Assembly (NCBI RefSeq): GCF_000615945.1
Contig: NZ_BAMO01000026.1
Coordinates: 1 to 64,000, forward strand
Direction: 5' to 3'
Length of the DNA: 64,000 nucleotides
From: Caldalkalibacillus mannanilyticus JCM 10596
GTDB lineage: Bacteria > Bacillota > Bacilli > Caldalkalibacillales > JCM-10596
The notes below the pieces were generated by a model that was not told the origin of the DNA, did not search any database, and worked only from the letters and a program-made list of their open reading frames with translations. A program made the translations under genes and the position numbers. Positions 54,244 through 63,632 of the stretch are shown one piece after another (position 1 is the stretch's first letter; each line of letters starts with the position of its first letter).

Positions 54244-54273
54244 AAAAACTCCAGCCATAAAGAAGGAGTTTTA
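54244..54273 (-). terminator. Terminator after the 54276-55868 gene
   Basis: AAACTCC (54246-54252)/GGAGTTT (54265-54271) with a T run on the minus strand, overlapping the next gene's promoter area. Confidence 0.75.
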
Positions 54274-54275
54274 GT

Positions 54276-55868
54276 CTATACATATTTGAGTTTTTTGATG
54301 CCCTTTGTTGTGGTAATTTTTAAACCCTCTGCACCATCATTTTCTGCCAGCTCAATTCCTTGAACCCCTTCACTCGTCATCACTTTTAATGGACTCTGTT
54401 CTCTAGCTACCAAGGATACCATCCTCGTTTCTTGTTCACGAATCCTTAAAGCGCTATTTCCTGTCCGATAAACTCCCTTTTTTCGGGTGTCGGTTGGATC
54501 AACATATTCAGGTTCTAGAATTCTTTTTTGGTAGACGGTTCGAGCTATCGCTTTTAAATAATCCTGATTATACACGTAGGCTCTTTCTTCGATCCAAAAC
54601 AATGGCTTCGTAAACATTCTTCGATCAAAAATACTAAACATATTCACATATCCAGGCTGATACTTTCTAGACTCTGTTCCAGTACCAGCTACCGTATTGG
54701 CATATCCATCAAAGGGCAAGAATATGTTCTCTGTGTATGTTCTTGTAAAACGTTGCATATCTTCAAGGGTAAATATTTCTCCTAATTGGTATACGGAAAA
54801 AATACCCTCTAAATCCAGCTTTGCATAATGAGAAGTAACTAAATTTGGATATCCCTCCCACGCCCAATACTTCCATAGATATAAGTTTTTAGTAGAATCT
54901 AATTCAATCCTATCCTTAAAATATTTTGCATATTTTCGGATGATAGATAAATAGCGTTTGTCTTCTGTAATCTGGTATAAAAGAACAAGCACACCTACAA
55001 ACTCCCAGCATTTGTTATACGGAATTGGAGCATTGCTTGGGGAAGAAAAGCGTTCTGCACTCCCCACAAATATCCCTGTTTCTCCAAAATCTCTCCAAAA
55101 AACCTTGATATAATGATCTACCGCCTCTCTTACGATTTTCACGTAGTCACTAGATTTATGAGCATAATAAGAAGACAGTTGCTGATCCTTAGTTATTTTC
55201 ACAACCTCCAACATACTTTTACACAGTAGCCCTACCGTTTCGAAAAGATAATCAAGTGAATTAGCAATCAGCCTTCTACCTCTAGGAGGGGGGTTATCAT
55301 TTGGAGAAAGAGCTCCTGGTTTTAATACTGTAATTCGAATGTTTCCATCGTCGCTAATAACGCCCTCTCTATTAAGTGAGAGATGATCATATTCTCTGTA
55401 AAAATGACTACGTTGCTGGTTTTCCACAATAATTTTAAAGGTACCTGGAGTGCTACCCTCCGCAATTTCTAAGTAAGTACTATCGTTTCTCATTCGAAGT
55501 GGAGGCTGGGCTCCACCCGTCCAGTCTCCATAGGCTAATACTGATAATACATCTTCTCCAGCTACATTCTGAAGCTTTTCTTCAGCAAATCCATATCTGT
55601 TCCCTCCAGCCCAGATTGGAGGGGATTCACCATTATGCAGCTTTCTTCCTAATTTGTCTTCACGTAAACGTATGACTTTATCAATTTGATCTATGGCTCT
55701 GTTAAGGTACAACGGGTCATCTGTCGCTTTGTACATTAGAATTTCGGCATCTAATACTGGACCGACCGCCCAGGCAATTGTGCTACGATGAGGTAATTTG
55801 TCTAGAGCGGAATACCAATTTTTCTTATGATAATAGTAATCAAAAAACGCTCGTTCAAAAGCTCTCAT
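54276..55868 (-). CDS. Predicted alpha/alpha-toroid carbohydrate-active protein in tail module
   Basis: 530 residues, almost free of cysteine. Helical repeats rich in aromatic residues: WAVGPVLDAEILMYKATDDP, WAGGNRYGFAEEK, CWEFVGVLVLLYQITEDKRY, LYLWKYWAWEGYPNLVTSHY. This looks like a six-hairpin glycosidase or lyase toroid. The last 40 residues (LKVMTSEGVQGIELAENDGA) differ and may be a trimerisation tail. RBS AAGGAGGG. No exact family recognised; fold assignment is inference. Confidence 0.6.
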   Translation of the reverse strand: MRAFERAFFDYYYHKKNWYSALDKLPHRSTIAWAVGPVLDAEILMYKATDDPLYLNRAIDQIDKVIRLREDKLGRKLHNGESPPIWAGGNRYGFAEEKLQNVAGEDVLSVLAYGDWTGGAQPPLRMRNDSTYLEIAEGSTPGTFKIIVENQQRSHFYREYDHLSLNREGVISDDGNIRITVLKPGALSPNDNPPPRGRRLIANSLDYLFETVGLLCKSMLEVVKITKDQQLSSYYAHKSSDYVKIVREAVDHYIKVFWRDFGETGIFVGSAERFSSPSNAPIPYNKCWEFVGVLVLLYQITEDKRYLSIIRKYAKYFKDRIELDSTKNLYLWKYWAWEGYPNLVTSHYAKLDLEGIFSVYQLGEIFTLEDMQRFTRTYTENIFLPFDGYANTVAGTGTESRKYQPGYVNMFSIFDRRMFTKPLFWIEERAYVYNQDYLKAIARTVYQKRILEPEYVDPTDTRKKGVYRTGNSALRIREQETRMVSLVAREQSPLKVMTSEGVQGIELAENDGAEGLKITTTKGIKKLKYV

Positions 55869-55881
55869 AAACCAGCCCTCC

Positions 55882-56967
55882 TTAGATCACAGTGTCAACA
55901 ATTTCTGGCTTGTACTTCAAATAAGCAATATCCAATACAAAATCGGAAAAATGACTATTGGATAATTTGCCTATACTTAAACGATTGCTAGTAAATGACG
56001 TTGAATAAAGCTTAGCCGTTAAAACAGGAATGGGATTATGGTTCATATATACTTTTAGGTTTCTATTGGCATCCGTAATAAATCTAAATGTATGCCACTC
56101 TCCACAACTCTCTAATGAAATGGTATTCTTTTGATGATCTTCAATGAGAATAGGAGATTTAATCATGTTTTCATTATTGTCCCCGACATGAATTCTCAGA
56201 TCGTTGGTCGATGATGGTGACCGAAATGAAAACATCCCACCTTGATCCCCAGTCTTTAGATATCCTTGTAAAAGGGCAACAACTCCAGAGGTACAAGATT
56301 GTACTCTTACTTTGATCTCGATAGTTGCTCCGCCGGAATCTAGATTATACTCATTACCTTGATTCTTACTAATGGTACAATCTGCTGGGGTTCCTAAATG
56401 TCTATCGTTTTGCTCAAAACGTAAATATTTCATCCCATCTCCATCATCTAAATTGTGGGTTAAACTACCGCTATTTCTTAAGTTCTGTGAAAAATAAGTA
56501 GTTGGCTGGCTACCATCGTAATCATCAATACCTGTAAAGGATTCCAGAACTCCAGCCCCAACTCGGTAGAAAATCTTATTTTCACTAATTTCCTGTTGAT
56601 GATTTTTGGCAACAATTCTAATATCGTAGCCTGCTCCTAAAGTAAGTTCATGAACAACAGTTAATGTTAAAGGCTCACGTAAGCTATCTGTTGCTCGCAG
56701 AGTCCATTCATGCATATCCATAGGCGATGTATAAACATCATACTCATCAACTTCATCAGGATGTGTAGCAGCCTGTATCCTGATTCCTCCAACAACGGAT
56801 TCTACCTTACCTTCAAATAATGGAAGTGTAACAGTTATCGGATCATCTGGAGGATGATCTAGATCTTCCTCCTCATTCCTTACTAACCAAATACGTCCCA
56901 ATTCTGGATTGGTAGGATCAGCATCTAAAACTTCTATTTTACTCAAAATCGAACTCATTTTCTCCAC
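55882..56967 (-). CDS. Phage tail-associated lectin-like protein
   Basis: 361 residues. Residues ~50-150 resemble an Ig/fibronectin-type domain (LTLTVVHELTLGAGYDIRIV); ~190-355 a concanavalin/LamG jelly-roll (GATIEIKVRVQSCTSGVVAL, GEWHTFRFITDANRNLKVYM). Start could be GTG 56967 after AAGGGGAAG or an ATG 9 nt later. Lies 13 nt after the 54276-55868 gene start, in the same operon. Confidence 0.65.
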   Translation of the reverse strand: MEKMSSILSKIEVLDADPTNPELGRIWLVRNEEEDLDHPPDDPITVTLPLFEGKVESVVGGIRIQAATHPDEVDEYDVYTSPMDMHEWTLRATDSLREPLTLTVVHELTLGAGYDIRIVAKNHQQEISENKIFYRVGAGVLESFTGIDDYDGSQPTTYFSQNLRNSGSLTHNLDDGDGMKYLRFEQNDRHLGTPADCTISKNQGNEYNLDSGGATIEIKVRVQSCTSGVVALLQGYLKTGDQGGMFSFRSPSSTNDLRIHVGDNNENMIKSPILIEDHQKNTISLESCGEWHTFRFITDANRNLKVYMNHNPIPVLTAKLYSTSFTSNRLSIGKLSNSHFSDFVLDIAYLKYKPEIVDTVI

Positions 56968-57027
56968 ATTGATCTTCCCCTTCCCAAGAATCCTCTTTGT
57001 TCTAAACTTTTATTTTGAACTCAGCAA

Positions 57028-57687
57028 TTAGTTAGACCCATACTTCTTATGATATCTATAAAGAATGGTCATTAATTGCTCACGACTCAATGGGTCCCTT
57101 GGGGTGTTTCCATCTGTCAGCTTCTCTCTAATAGCCCATTGCCACGCTTCTACCGCCCAGGATGAAACCGCTTGTTCTTGTGCAGCTTGTCCTATTTGTT
57201 CATTTAACCTATTTCTTACTTGAACCTTGAAGCTTTCCCATGCGTTCCATGTTCCTTCTCCATACATCAGGCGAGGACAAACTTTTTTTGACCAATCCCA
57301 ATGCCGTCGAAGACGCTCTATTCCCCAGCCTCTTTCTTTCAGCATCTTGGCTACTAATTGAACCGCATGTTCAATGTTTTTGGTATAGTCACCACTCTCG
57401 CAAATTTCAATGCTAATCGATTTCATGTTTCCATCCCCTCTTCCATCACCAGCATGCCATGCCACTTCATGAAGAGGAATACATTCGATTGCCTCCTGCG
57501 CATCTACTACAATATGAAAAGAGGCTTGACGCTGATTTGTTGGATTCGTCAGCCAGCCTCTCTCATTTCTAGCTGTAGAACGAGGATTTCCTGTGTTATG
57601 AATGGTAATCGTCGTGGGATTCATCCCGATTCCAGATCTTCTCTTATTGGGAGTGTTTAGAGGGATATGATCAACAATGTATTTCAT
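57028..57687 (-). CDS. Phage endolysin: N-acetylmuramoyl-L-alanine amidase
   Basis: 219 residues. Amidase_2 domain (~20-155): TTITIHNTGNPRS (zinc His), SFHIVVDAQEAIECIPLHEV, WHAGDGRGDGNMKSISIEIC, and HWDWSKKVCPRLM with the remaining His and Cys ligands. After a linker the C-terminal ~45 residues (WAVEAWQWAIREKLTDGNTP, REQLMTILYRY) look like an SLH-type wall-binding unit. Cuts the peptide from muramic acid during lysis. Starts inside the holin stop (ATGA overlap). Confidence 0.93.
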   Translation of the reverse strand: MKYIVDHIPLNTPNKRRSGIGMNPTTITIHNTGNPRSTARNERGWLTNPTNQRQASFHIVVDAQEAIECIPLHEVAWHAGDGRGDGNMKSISIEICESGDYTKNIEHAVQLVAKMLKERGWGIERLRRHWDWSKKVCPRLMYGEGTWNAWESFKVQVRNRLNEQIGQAAQEQAVSSWAVEAWQWAIREKLTDGNTPRDPLSREQLMTILYRYHKKYGSN

Positions 57688-58079
57688 TGTTGATCCCCTT
57701 TCCCTCTCAGCACTTGGACAGCATTCTTCACTGCTGGTGGAATCGGAACTCCGATTCTCCCAGCATTTTCTGTAATGCTTAATAATTCATTCGCCAAATA
57801 AAAAAAGATAGCTGCATCTCGAATGAAATGACTATCTCCCAATGTTGAATCAATCACATGAGCCACCGCCACGATGGCAAATATTCCGATTTTTTTAGCG
57901 ACACCCTTGTATCCTACCATGCTGTTTAGTGCTCCCTCAATCCAGCTAGCAAGTATCCCCGATAAATAGTCTATGATCACAAAGAACAGCAAGGCATTCA
58001 ACAAACCATTCCACCCCCCAAATAAAAAGCTGAGTACACTCCCCATAAACATTATGATGATTTTAAATATGTTTTCCAC
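57684..58079 (-). CDS. Phage holin (holin_4/phi-LC3/BhlA-like toxin-secretion type)
   Basis: 131 residues beginning at a GTG at 58079. Helices at ~5-45 and ~65-85 with the conserved LFFVIIDYLSGILASWIEGA and GYKGVAKKIGIFAIVAVAHV blocks of phage_holin_4_1. Permits endolysin release. Immediately precedes the amidase. Confidence 0.92.
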   Translation of the reverse strand: MENIFKIIIMFMGSVLSFLFGGWNGLLNALLFFVIIDYLSGILASWIEGALNSMVGYKGVAKKIGIFAIVAVAHVIDSTLGDSHFIRDAAIFFYLANELLSITENAGRIGVPIPPAVKNAVQVLRGKGDQQ

Positions 58080-58112
58080 TTGTTCACCATCTCTCTAACA
58101 AAAAATTTACAT

Positions 58113-58217
58113 CTAAGGTTTCTTTAACATTTGTTTGACATCCGCTTTCCAACGCTGTGGCACATCATTAAGTGTTTTTAAACCTTTTCTAATTAGATCA
58201 AAATAGATTTTAGCCAC
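58113..58217 (-). CDS. Small phage protein, CD1375/XkdX-like
   Basis: 34 residues from the GTG at 58217, with a near-perfect AGGAGGTGG upstream. MAKIYFDLIRKGLKTLNDVP then RWKADVKQML follows the short pattern of proteins encoded between tail fibre and holin genes in many Firmicutes phages. Role unknown. Confidence 0.75.
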   Translation of the reverse strand: MAKIYFDLIRKGLKTLNDVPQRWKADVKQMLKKP

Positions 58218-58428
58218 TTTGACCACCTCCTGCAAGTAGTTCAGCTAGTTCTGCAATCGCTAGCTGTATTTCTATTTTTTCGATCTTATATGATTCTTCC
58301 ATTTCTGTTATTGCATGCTTTAATTCCTCATTTTCTCTTCTGAATTCTTCGAGTTTCTCTTCTTTTGTTTTGTGATCCGGGTCCTTGGCAACATTAAATC
58401 CAGTTGGCGTGACATCAACTTTCCACAT
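58210..58428 (-). CDS. Phage hypothetical coiled-coil protein
   Basis: 72 residues from ATG 58428, GAGGTGAC upstream. N-terminal MWKVDVTPTGFNVAKDPDHK, then a heptad-rich charged coiled coil (EEKLEEFRRENEELKHAITE). Overlaps the small protein downstream and the preceding gene. Confidence 0.72.
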   Translation of the reverse strand: MWKVDVTPTGFNVAKDPDHKTKEEKLEEFRRENEELKHAITEMEESYKIEKIEIQLAIAELAELLAGGGQSG

Positions 58429-58768
58429 CAAATGTCACCTCGCCATTTCTGATGTTTTCATTTACTGTACGTACTGTGTAGGTTCCTGATTCAGCTTCAA
58501 AATTTATTGTTGCTACCCCATCTGATGGAGTTGCCTCAACCGTTTGCCTCTCGAATTCAAATTTAATTGGATCGGAAAAAGCAGGAACAGGGTTGCCCAA
58601 GTAGTCGTAAACTCTAGCTGTTACTTGTCCATTTGCGTAAGAAAGGCTAATGTGTTTATCCATATCGTAAAATTCTACTATAGATGAGGAGTTCGTCTGT
58701 CTAACTCTATAGATATAAAGAGAGGATTCGTTTTCTGTTAGATCGAAGTTTAGTCTCTTATATTCCAT
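58415..58768 (-). CDS. Phage hypothetical Ig-like structural protein
   Basis: 117 residues. C-terminal half ARVYDYLGNPVPAFSDPIKF ... GTYTVRTVNENIRNGEVTF has the beta-strand spacing of a bacterial Ig-like domain. ATG 58768 overlaps the stop of the preceding gene. Probably part of the tail tip. Confidence 0.68.
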   Translation of the reverse strand: MEYKRLNFDLTENESSLYIYRVRQTNSSSIVEFYDMDKHISLSYANGQVTARVYDYLGNPVPAFSDPIKFEFERQTVEATPSDGVATINFEAESGTYTVRTVNENIRNGEVTFDVES

Positions 58769-59283
58769 CACGTTTTGATTCCTCCTCTATAATAATATCC
58801 AAATGAAAGTGCAGAACTTGATGCAGTGTTTTCGATTTCCATCTTTATACTATGTTTGAAAAAGATAGGCTGTGTTGCAATAATTACCCCATGCTGTGCT
58901 CCAGTTATACTTCCAGGAGTATAAGGCAGAGGCATCAAATATGGATATTCTCTCCTACTTGGAATATTCGAACCTCCATTAGAATTCCCATGCCTTAAAC
59001 TTAAAAATGAACTATAAAATACGTTATCTGGCTGAGGTACGAGGAAGCCTCCAGTAACTAAATCCATTGTTGTAACTCCATCAACCGTCATGATCAATCT
59101 AGCTTGCGTCCCTCCTCCACATGAGTAAGTAGAAATATATCCCTCTCCATCTACTTCTAATAAAGTCATTCTTGCTTGCGGAACCATACTTGACGTAACA
59201 GCTTCCTTCGTCAGTATTGTATACTCGCTCCAATCCGTTCCCCCTCTTCCTTCTTCAGCAAAAATCATACCTAATACATCCAA
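58768..59283 (-). CDS. Phage hypothetical structural protein
   Basis: 171 residues, beta-rich, Gly/Ser-rich middle (RHGNSNGGSNIPSRREYPYL), ending FGYYYRGGIKT. Follows 59284-59661 with adjacent stop/start and precedes the Ig-like gene. No family recognised. Confidence 0.68.
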   Translation of the reverse strand: MDVLGMIFAEEGRGGTDWSEYTILTKEAVTSSMVPQARMTLLEVDGEGYISTYSCGGGTQARLIMTVDGVTTMDLVTGGFLVPQPDNVFYSSFLSLRHGNSNGGSNIPSRREYPYLMPLPYTPGSITGAQHGVIIATQPIFFKHSIKMEIENTASSSALSFGYYYRGGIKT

Positions 59284-59661
59284 CTAAGCCACCTCCTTAG
59301 TAACGGAATTAATAGATAAGTTTGCATCACGCTCTATTGTATAAGTGATTCTTTTTCCGTTAGCAACTATTTCAACCTTTGAAATTTTTCTCATGATTCC
59401 TCGCTCTATAGAGATGGTTGCCACAGTGTTTGCTCCATCTCTAACCAACACTGTTTCAATTTTTCCGTAGGCATTTCTGATTATACTCACGTTCCTCGTA
59501 TCAACATTAAGCAACAATGACTTTATCTCAGTAATATCACTGTCCTCTTCACCAAGCACATCCTTCACAGCTCCCTCATACTGTGTCTGCATATGATTAA
59601 GCCTGTTCGCAGATATCCCTGGTGCTTGCCCATTTACAAAAGTAATTGGATCATATGGCAT
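59284..59661 (-). CDS. Phage tail-fibre-associated protein
   Basis: 125 residues. The N-terminus FVNGQAPGISANRLNHMQTQ resembles the short motif at the head of many tail-fibre proteins; the rest is beta-rich (SKVEIVANGKRITYTIERDA). Probably connects tail and fibre. Confidence 0.65.
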   Translation of the reverse strand: MPYDPITFVNGQAPGISANRLNHMQTQYEGAVKDVLGEEDSDITEIKSLLLNVDTRNVSIIRNAYGKIETVLVRDGANTVATISIERGIMRKISKVEIVANGKRITYTIERDANLSINSVTKEVA

Positions 59662-59665
59662 CTTA

Positions 59666-60130
59666 TTACCTCCTGCTCAAAGTATCCGTTCGAACAAACT
59701 GGATACTTTCTAAATTTGTTTTGTCACGATTCCAGAGAATCCGGCTAATCATGATTCCCGAGTTCGCCTCGTCAGTCGCTGGACCAGCAAAAATACCTAT
59801 CTCCCGAATTGAAAAGACTGCTTCGTTATCCAAAACGATGGCAGTTGATTGAGTTTTGCCAATTCCAGTAGGTTTTTGATCCACAAAAACGGTTCTAAAT
59901 CGTTCATTTCCCAGTTGAGTCTGGTTATCTTCAAGAGGGAGATCGGAATCCCCCAGTGCAAAATACTTCAGCTGCAAGTCATTTCTTTCTCCCAGAAAAG
60001 CATCTCGGATCATATTTAGACCTGCATCTGTAATTCGGTTCTTAAGCTGTTCATGTGAACGTGTCCCGTCTTTGTAGATCGTCATAATTTCATACTCGCC
60101 TAACCAGCCATTTCTTTCTCTATTCTTCAT
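59666..60130 (-). CDS. Phage tail-collar/fibre-base protein
   Basis: 154 residues from ATG 60130 (TTAGGAGGGATGAA). YFALGDSDLPLEDNQTQLGN is the ALGxGxxxP...TxLxNE motif of tail fibre attachment proteins, followed by SIREIGIFAGP. An in-frame start at 60199 would overlap the preceding gene and has no SD. Confidence 0.78.
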   Translation of the reverse strand: MKNRERNGWLGEYEIMTIYKDGTRSHEQLKNRITDAGLNMIRDAFLGERNDLQLKYFALGDSDLPLEDNQTQLGNERFRTVFVDQKPTGIGKTQSTAIVLDNEAVFSIREIGIFAGPATDEANSGIMISRILWNRDKTNLESIQFVRTDTLSRR

Positions 60131-60140
60131 TTCATCCCTC

Positions 60141-61556
60141 CTAACAAGGCAGTACCTGCTCACTAGGAAATAAGCTGTCACTTGGAACATGGCAAGCATA
60201 GACCGTTCCTTCCGCTTCTTCTACCCATGCTTGCTGCTCAAGTGTTGTATTCAGCAGAACCAATACCTCGTTTTCTCTAATAACCAGCTTCTTATTTTCA
60301 TTTAATAATGATTTGAAAAATTGCTCCCATCCCCCTAGAGCGGAGCCATCAAGGCATTTTATATTATATTGTGTCAACCCTTTATCATCTCTGGCTGTCA
60401 CTGATTCAATAAGAAAAGAATCCTCTAGATTATGCTGATGATGGTGAATCGAAAGCAATTGTCCTGCCTTCAGTCCGCCATGATAGGTAGAAAAGGTAAT
60501 AATTCGCGGGATCATCCCATACTTATCTAGCTTCCCTGTGGCAAAATCAAAAGCAGAAGCTCTCGTATCTAGCTTCTGCTCTTCAATGACGTCCTCGTAA
60601 ACGCCTGTTCCACCTTCTAGCTCTTTTCGTTTGGCTATTTCCTCAGGATTTTCAGCGACAACTAAAATAGGGTATAACCCTCTATAGGAAATTTCTAAAA
60701 CTTGATTATTGAGCGGTTCTTCACTGTTATCCTGTGTGATCGTATTGGAATTATAGGAGAAGTAAAACTTTTTGTTTTGATCTACTCCATTAGCTCCAAT
60801 ATCCTCAGGATCAACCTCCACACCATCTATAAAGATTCTAGGCTTCTTCGCTACAGGCAGACGTAAAATAAAGGTTTGAGATACTCCATCAGGACGCGGA
60901 GTAGGTTTTTCTAATGGAATTTCACCAGTAATATCTAATCCAGCTCTAACATACTGTCTGTTTCGATATTGACCTCTCGTTTTTTTCACCTGCAATCCTT
61001 TATAGTTAAAGGAGGTATCACTCAGGGAATAGGGCGCTTGATAGGTTTCTCTACTAAAAAAATGAAGCTTTTTCTCGTGATCAATGAACCAATTATACCC
61101 TGTGATTTCAGATAGATAATTCATAGCGACATTCCCGTTATCATAGTTAAAAACAGCCTTAGAGATCAATGGACCATCCTGGATGGTGCCTTCCGTAATT
61201 CCTTCTTCATGGAAAAAGCCATAGATGATAGACTTCACCATGTCACCAGCCAGCCTATTCTCAAAAGCTGTGAATACCACTCGCTTGTCAATCAATTGCG
61301 AATAGTCGACACAGGATACAGCAACATATCGATCACCATCACCATACTCCGTTGTACTCTCAATGCTCCCTGCAAAAATGATAGCCTGATGGTCAAGAAC
61401 GGTCACCTCCATCCCTACTGTCAGCTCCATTTTGGGTTCATATACAGTAAAACTGCAAGTCGTTCGTTCATTAATTCGATCATTGATGGAGAGCGAGTTT
61501 TTGAGTACTGTGACAGGCTGATCGTTAATATAATAGGTCCGATTGCTGTGTATCAT
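60141..61556 (-). CDS. Phage tail/baseplate hub-like protein
   Basis: 471 residues. N-terminal domain (~1-150) with YYINDQPVTVLKNSLSINDR and repeated V-(T/S)-V(L)-(D/N) strands is the pattern of gpD/Gp18-like hub proteins; C-terminal ~100 residues are distinct (RASAFDFATGKLDKYGMIPR ... LIESVTARDDKG). It overlaps the tape-measure stop. Sits at the tail-tip position. Confidence 0.78.
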   Translation of the reverse strand: MIHSNRTYYINDQPVTVLKNSLSINDRINERTTCSFTVYEPKMELTVGMEVTVLDHQAIIFAGSIESTTEYGDGDRYVAVSCVDYSQLIDKRVVFTAFENRLAGDMVKSIIYGFFHEEGITEGTIQDGPLISKAVFNYDNGNVAMNYLSEITGYNWFIDHEKKLHFFSRETYQAPYSLSDTSFNYKGLQVKKTRGQYRNRQYVRAGLDITGEIPLEKPTPRPDGVSQTFILRLPVAKKPRIFIDGVEVDPEDIGANGVDQNKKFYFSYNSNTITQDNSEEPLNNQVLEISYRGLYPILVVAENPEEIAKRKELEGGTGVYEDVIEEQKLDTRASAFDFATGKLDKYGMIPRIITFSTYHGGLKAGQLLSIHHHQHNLEDSFLIESVTARDDKGLTQYNIKCLDGSALGGWEQFFKSLLNENKKLVIRENEVLVLLNTTLEQQAWVEEAEGTVYACHVPSDSLFPSEQVLPC

Positions 61557-63607
61557 TTTCTCACTCCCATTTCAAAACGCTCCATGATTCGATCCATTAA
61601 GCGGTCTACTCCATAATCATCCATGATCATAGCTCCTTCAAAGGCTCCTCTATCAATAACAACTGATGGGCTTGCTACGGCTCCTCCACTCATCTGAGGT
61701 TTCATAGAACCAATCGTAGCATTCATCACATGCTCTACCTCTGGTTTCATAGATTTCACACCATCTAGGAAGCCATCTATCATATTGGCTCCCCATTCGA
61801 CAATATGACGCCCCTCTCCTTTTTCAGCCGGAGAGTTAAAACCGATATACTGCTTTGCTTGATTAATAACTTCACCAACAGCATCTGCCACTCTCGAAGC
61901 CATTGCCTTGATCCCATCAATAAAGCCTTGAATCATATTTTTTCCCCATTGCACAGCGTCATCCTTAAGCCTTGTGAACCATCCGGCAATCATCTCACCT
62001 ACGGTAGAAAAAGCAACAAGAATCGGTCCTACAAATACGAGGATTAGACCAACTATTGCCTCCCACATTCCATTCCAGATACTCAATAACCCTTTTCCTA
62101 GCTTATCCAGATCCCCTGTAATTAAAGAGCAAACGGAAGAGATGATCCCTTGAACAATTTTCAAGGCTCCTTGAATAGTTAATTTTATTCCTTCAAAGAC
62201 CACTCTTGTCGCATTCATAATGAACTCACCAAATAGATCCCACGTCAATTTAGCAAGTGTCACGAAATTTTCAATAATTGAGCCAATAGCTTCGAATACA
62301 CTGATGAAAATTTCTTGAAACAACGGCATTTGTGCCATAGCCCAATCAAATATTTCCTTAAAAATAGGCAGAAGGTGCTCCTGAAATACTCCTACAGCCT
62401 GCTGCACAATCTGCGAAATAAAGTCAAATACTTGTGTAACTACCTGTTCTATCTGAGGCATATTCTCCACAACCCAAGCTAAGAGCTGAGAGAAGATAGG
62501 CAATACATACTCCTGCAAAATACTAGCAACTTGATTAACCACGATAGCGATATAATCAAAAGCTTTACCAATAAGCTCCTGAATTTGGGGCATATTCTCT
62601 AAAACCCAATCTAATAGGCTCTGTAAGATAGGTAGAAAGGCGGTTCCAAGCTTCAACATGACGGCTTCTACTGCCATTTGTACCTGATCAAAGGCTTCAG
62701 CAAATTGAAGATTCGCCGCAATGGCATCTTCAGACATCACGAGCCCTAGCTCATGTGCTTTTTGACTTAATTGATCCAAGCCTTCTGTTCCCTGATCAAA
62801 CAAAGGAAAAAGCTCATTGGCACTATCCCCAAACAATTCGAAGGCAAGAGCATTTCGCTCCACTTCATTTTCCATTCCAGCTAGGTGTTGAACCGCTTCA
62901 TCCCACACCTGCCCTGCTGTTTTCATGCTTCCGTTGCCATCATCTAAGGATATTTGCATCTCTTTAAAAATAGAGCTAGCTTTTGAGGTTTCATCACTCG
63001 CTGCATTCATGACCATTTTCAGATTATCTGTCGATCCTTGCACAGCATCAAAATCTACTTGCACCTGACTGGTCACAAATTTTAGCTCCTGTAGCCGTTC
63101 CCTAGATATGCTAGTACTTTGGCTCATCTTATCTATATCACTCGCTGCTTGAGAGCTCTTTTGAGCGAGCTCAAACATCGTTTGCCCAGCGCTAACCACA
63201 GCAGTTCCTAGTTGAACAGCCATCCCTGCTGCTGCCGTCATGAATCCTAATGCCTTACCCCCAACTCCTGCTAAACCAGAACCAAAATTGGATGCGCTTG
63301 AGATCAATTCCCCTAGCTTCGATTTCGTTCCATCGGTCTTCTGATTGATCTCATCTAAGCTTTTGGTGACCGCTTTGTTATTAATAGACAAAGAGCCGAA
63401 GAGTTGAATTAAATTGACTAAACCCATCGCATGATTGCCAAAATTGGCTAAACTAACTCCAAACTTTGCTGCTTTGGAGATTACAGCGTCTAGCTTCGAT
63501 TTTGTACCTTCTGCTTTCTGGTTAACGTCATCTAAGTTTTTTTTCGCCTCCTTATTATCGATAAAAATCGATCCAACCAGTGAAAAAAGTTTCAATTCTC
63601 TCACCAC
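61553..63607 (-). CDS. Phage tail tape measure protein with internal repeats
   Basis: 684 residues, helical and largely hydrophobic-amphipathic, no catalytic domain. Two N-terminal copies of a unit 59 residues apart (NQKAEGTKSKL at ~29-39, NQKTDGTKSKL at ~88-98). In the middle a 44-residue repeat, LPILQSLLDWVLENMPQIQE and its copies, occurs about three times. Length sets tail length: 684 residues at 1.5 A each is about 100 nm. RBS GGTGGTGAG-type before ATG. Directly after the frameshifted tail assembly chaperone genes. Confidence 0.93.
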   Translation of the reverse strand: MVRELKLFSLVGSIFIDNKEAKKNLDDVNQKAEGTKSKLDAVISKAAKFGVSLANFGNHAMGLVNLIQLFGSLSINNKAVTKSLDEINQKTDGTKSKLGELISSASNFGSGLAGVGGKALGFMTAAAGMAVQLGTAVVSAGQTMFELAQKSSQAASDIDKMSQSTSISRERLQELKFVTSQVQVDFDAVQGSTDNLKMVMNAASDETSKASSIFKEMQISLDDGNGSMKTAGQVWDEAVQHLAGMENEVERNALAFELFGDSANELFPLFDQGTEGLDQLSQKAHELGLVMSEDAIAANLQFAEAFDQVQMAVEAVMLKLGTAFLPILQSLLDWVLENMPQIQELIGKAFDYIAIVVNQVASILQEYVLPIFSQLLAWVVENMPQIEQVVTQVFDFISQIVQQAVGVFQEHLLPIFKEIFDWAMAQMPLFQEIFISVFEAIGSIIENFVTLAKLTWDLFGEFIMNATRVVFEGIKLTIQGALKIVQGIISSVCSLITGDLDKLGKGLLSIWNGMWEAIVGLILVFVGPILVAFSTVGEMIAGWFTRLKDDAVQWGKNMIQGFIDGIKAMASRVADAVGEVINQAKQYIGFNSPAEKGEGRHIVEWGANMIDGFLDGVKSMKPEVEHVMNATIGSMKPQMSGGAVASPSVVIDRGAFEGAMIMDDYGVDRLMDRIMERFEMGVRK

Positions 63608-63632
63608 CTCTCTTTTAAAAAATAAAAAGCAC

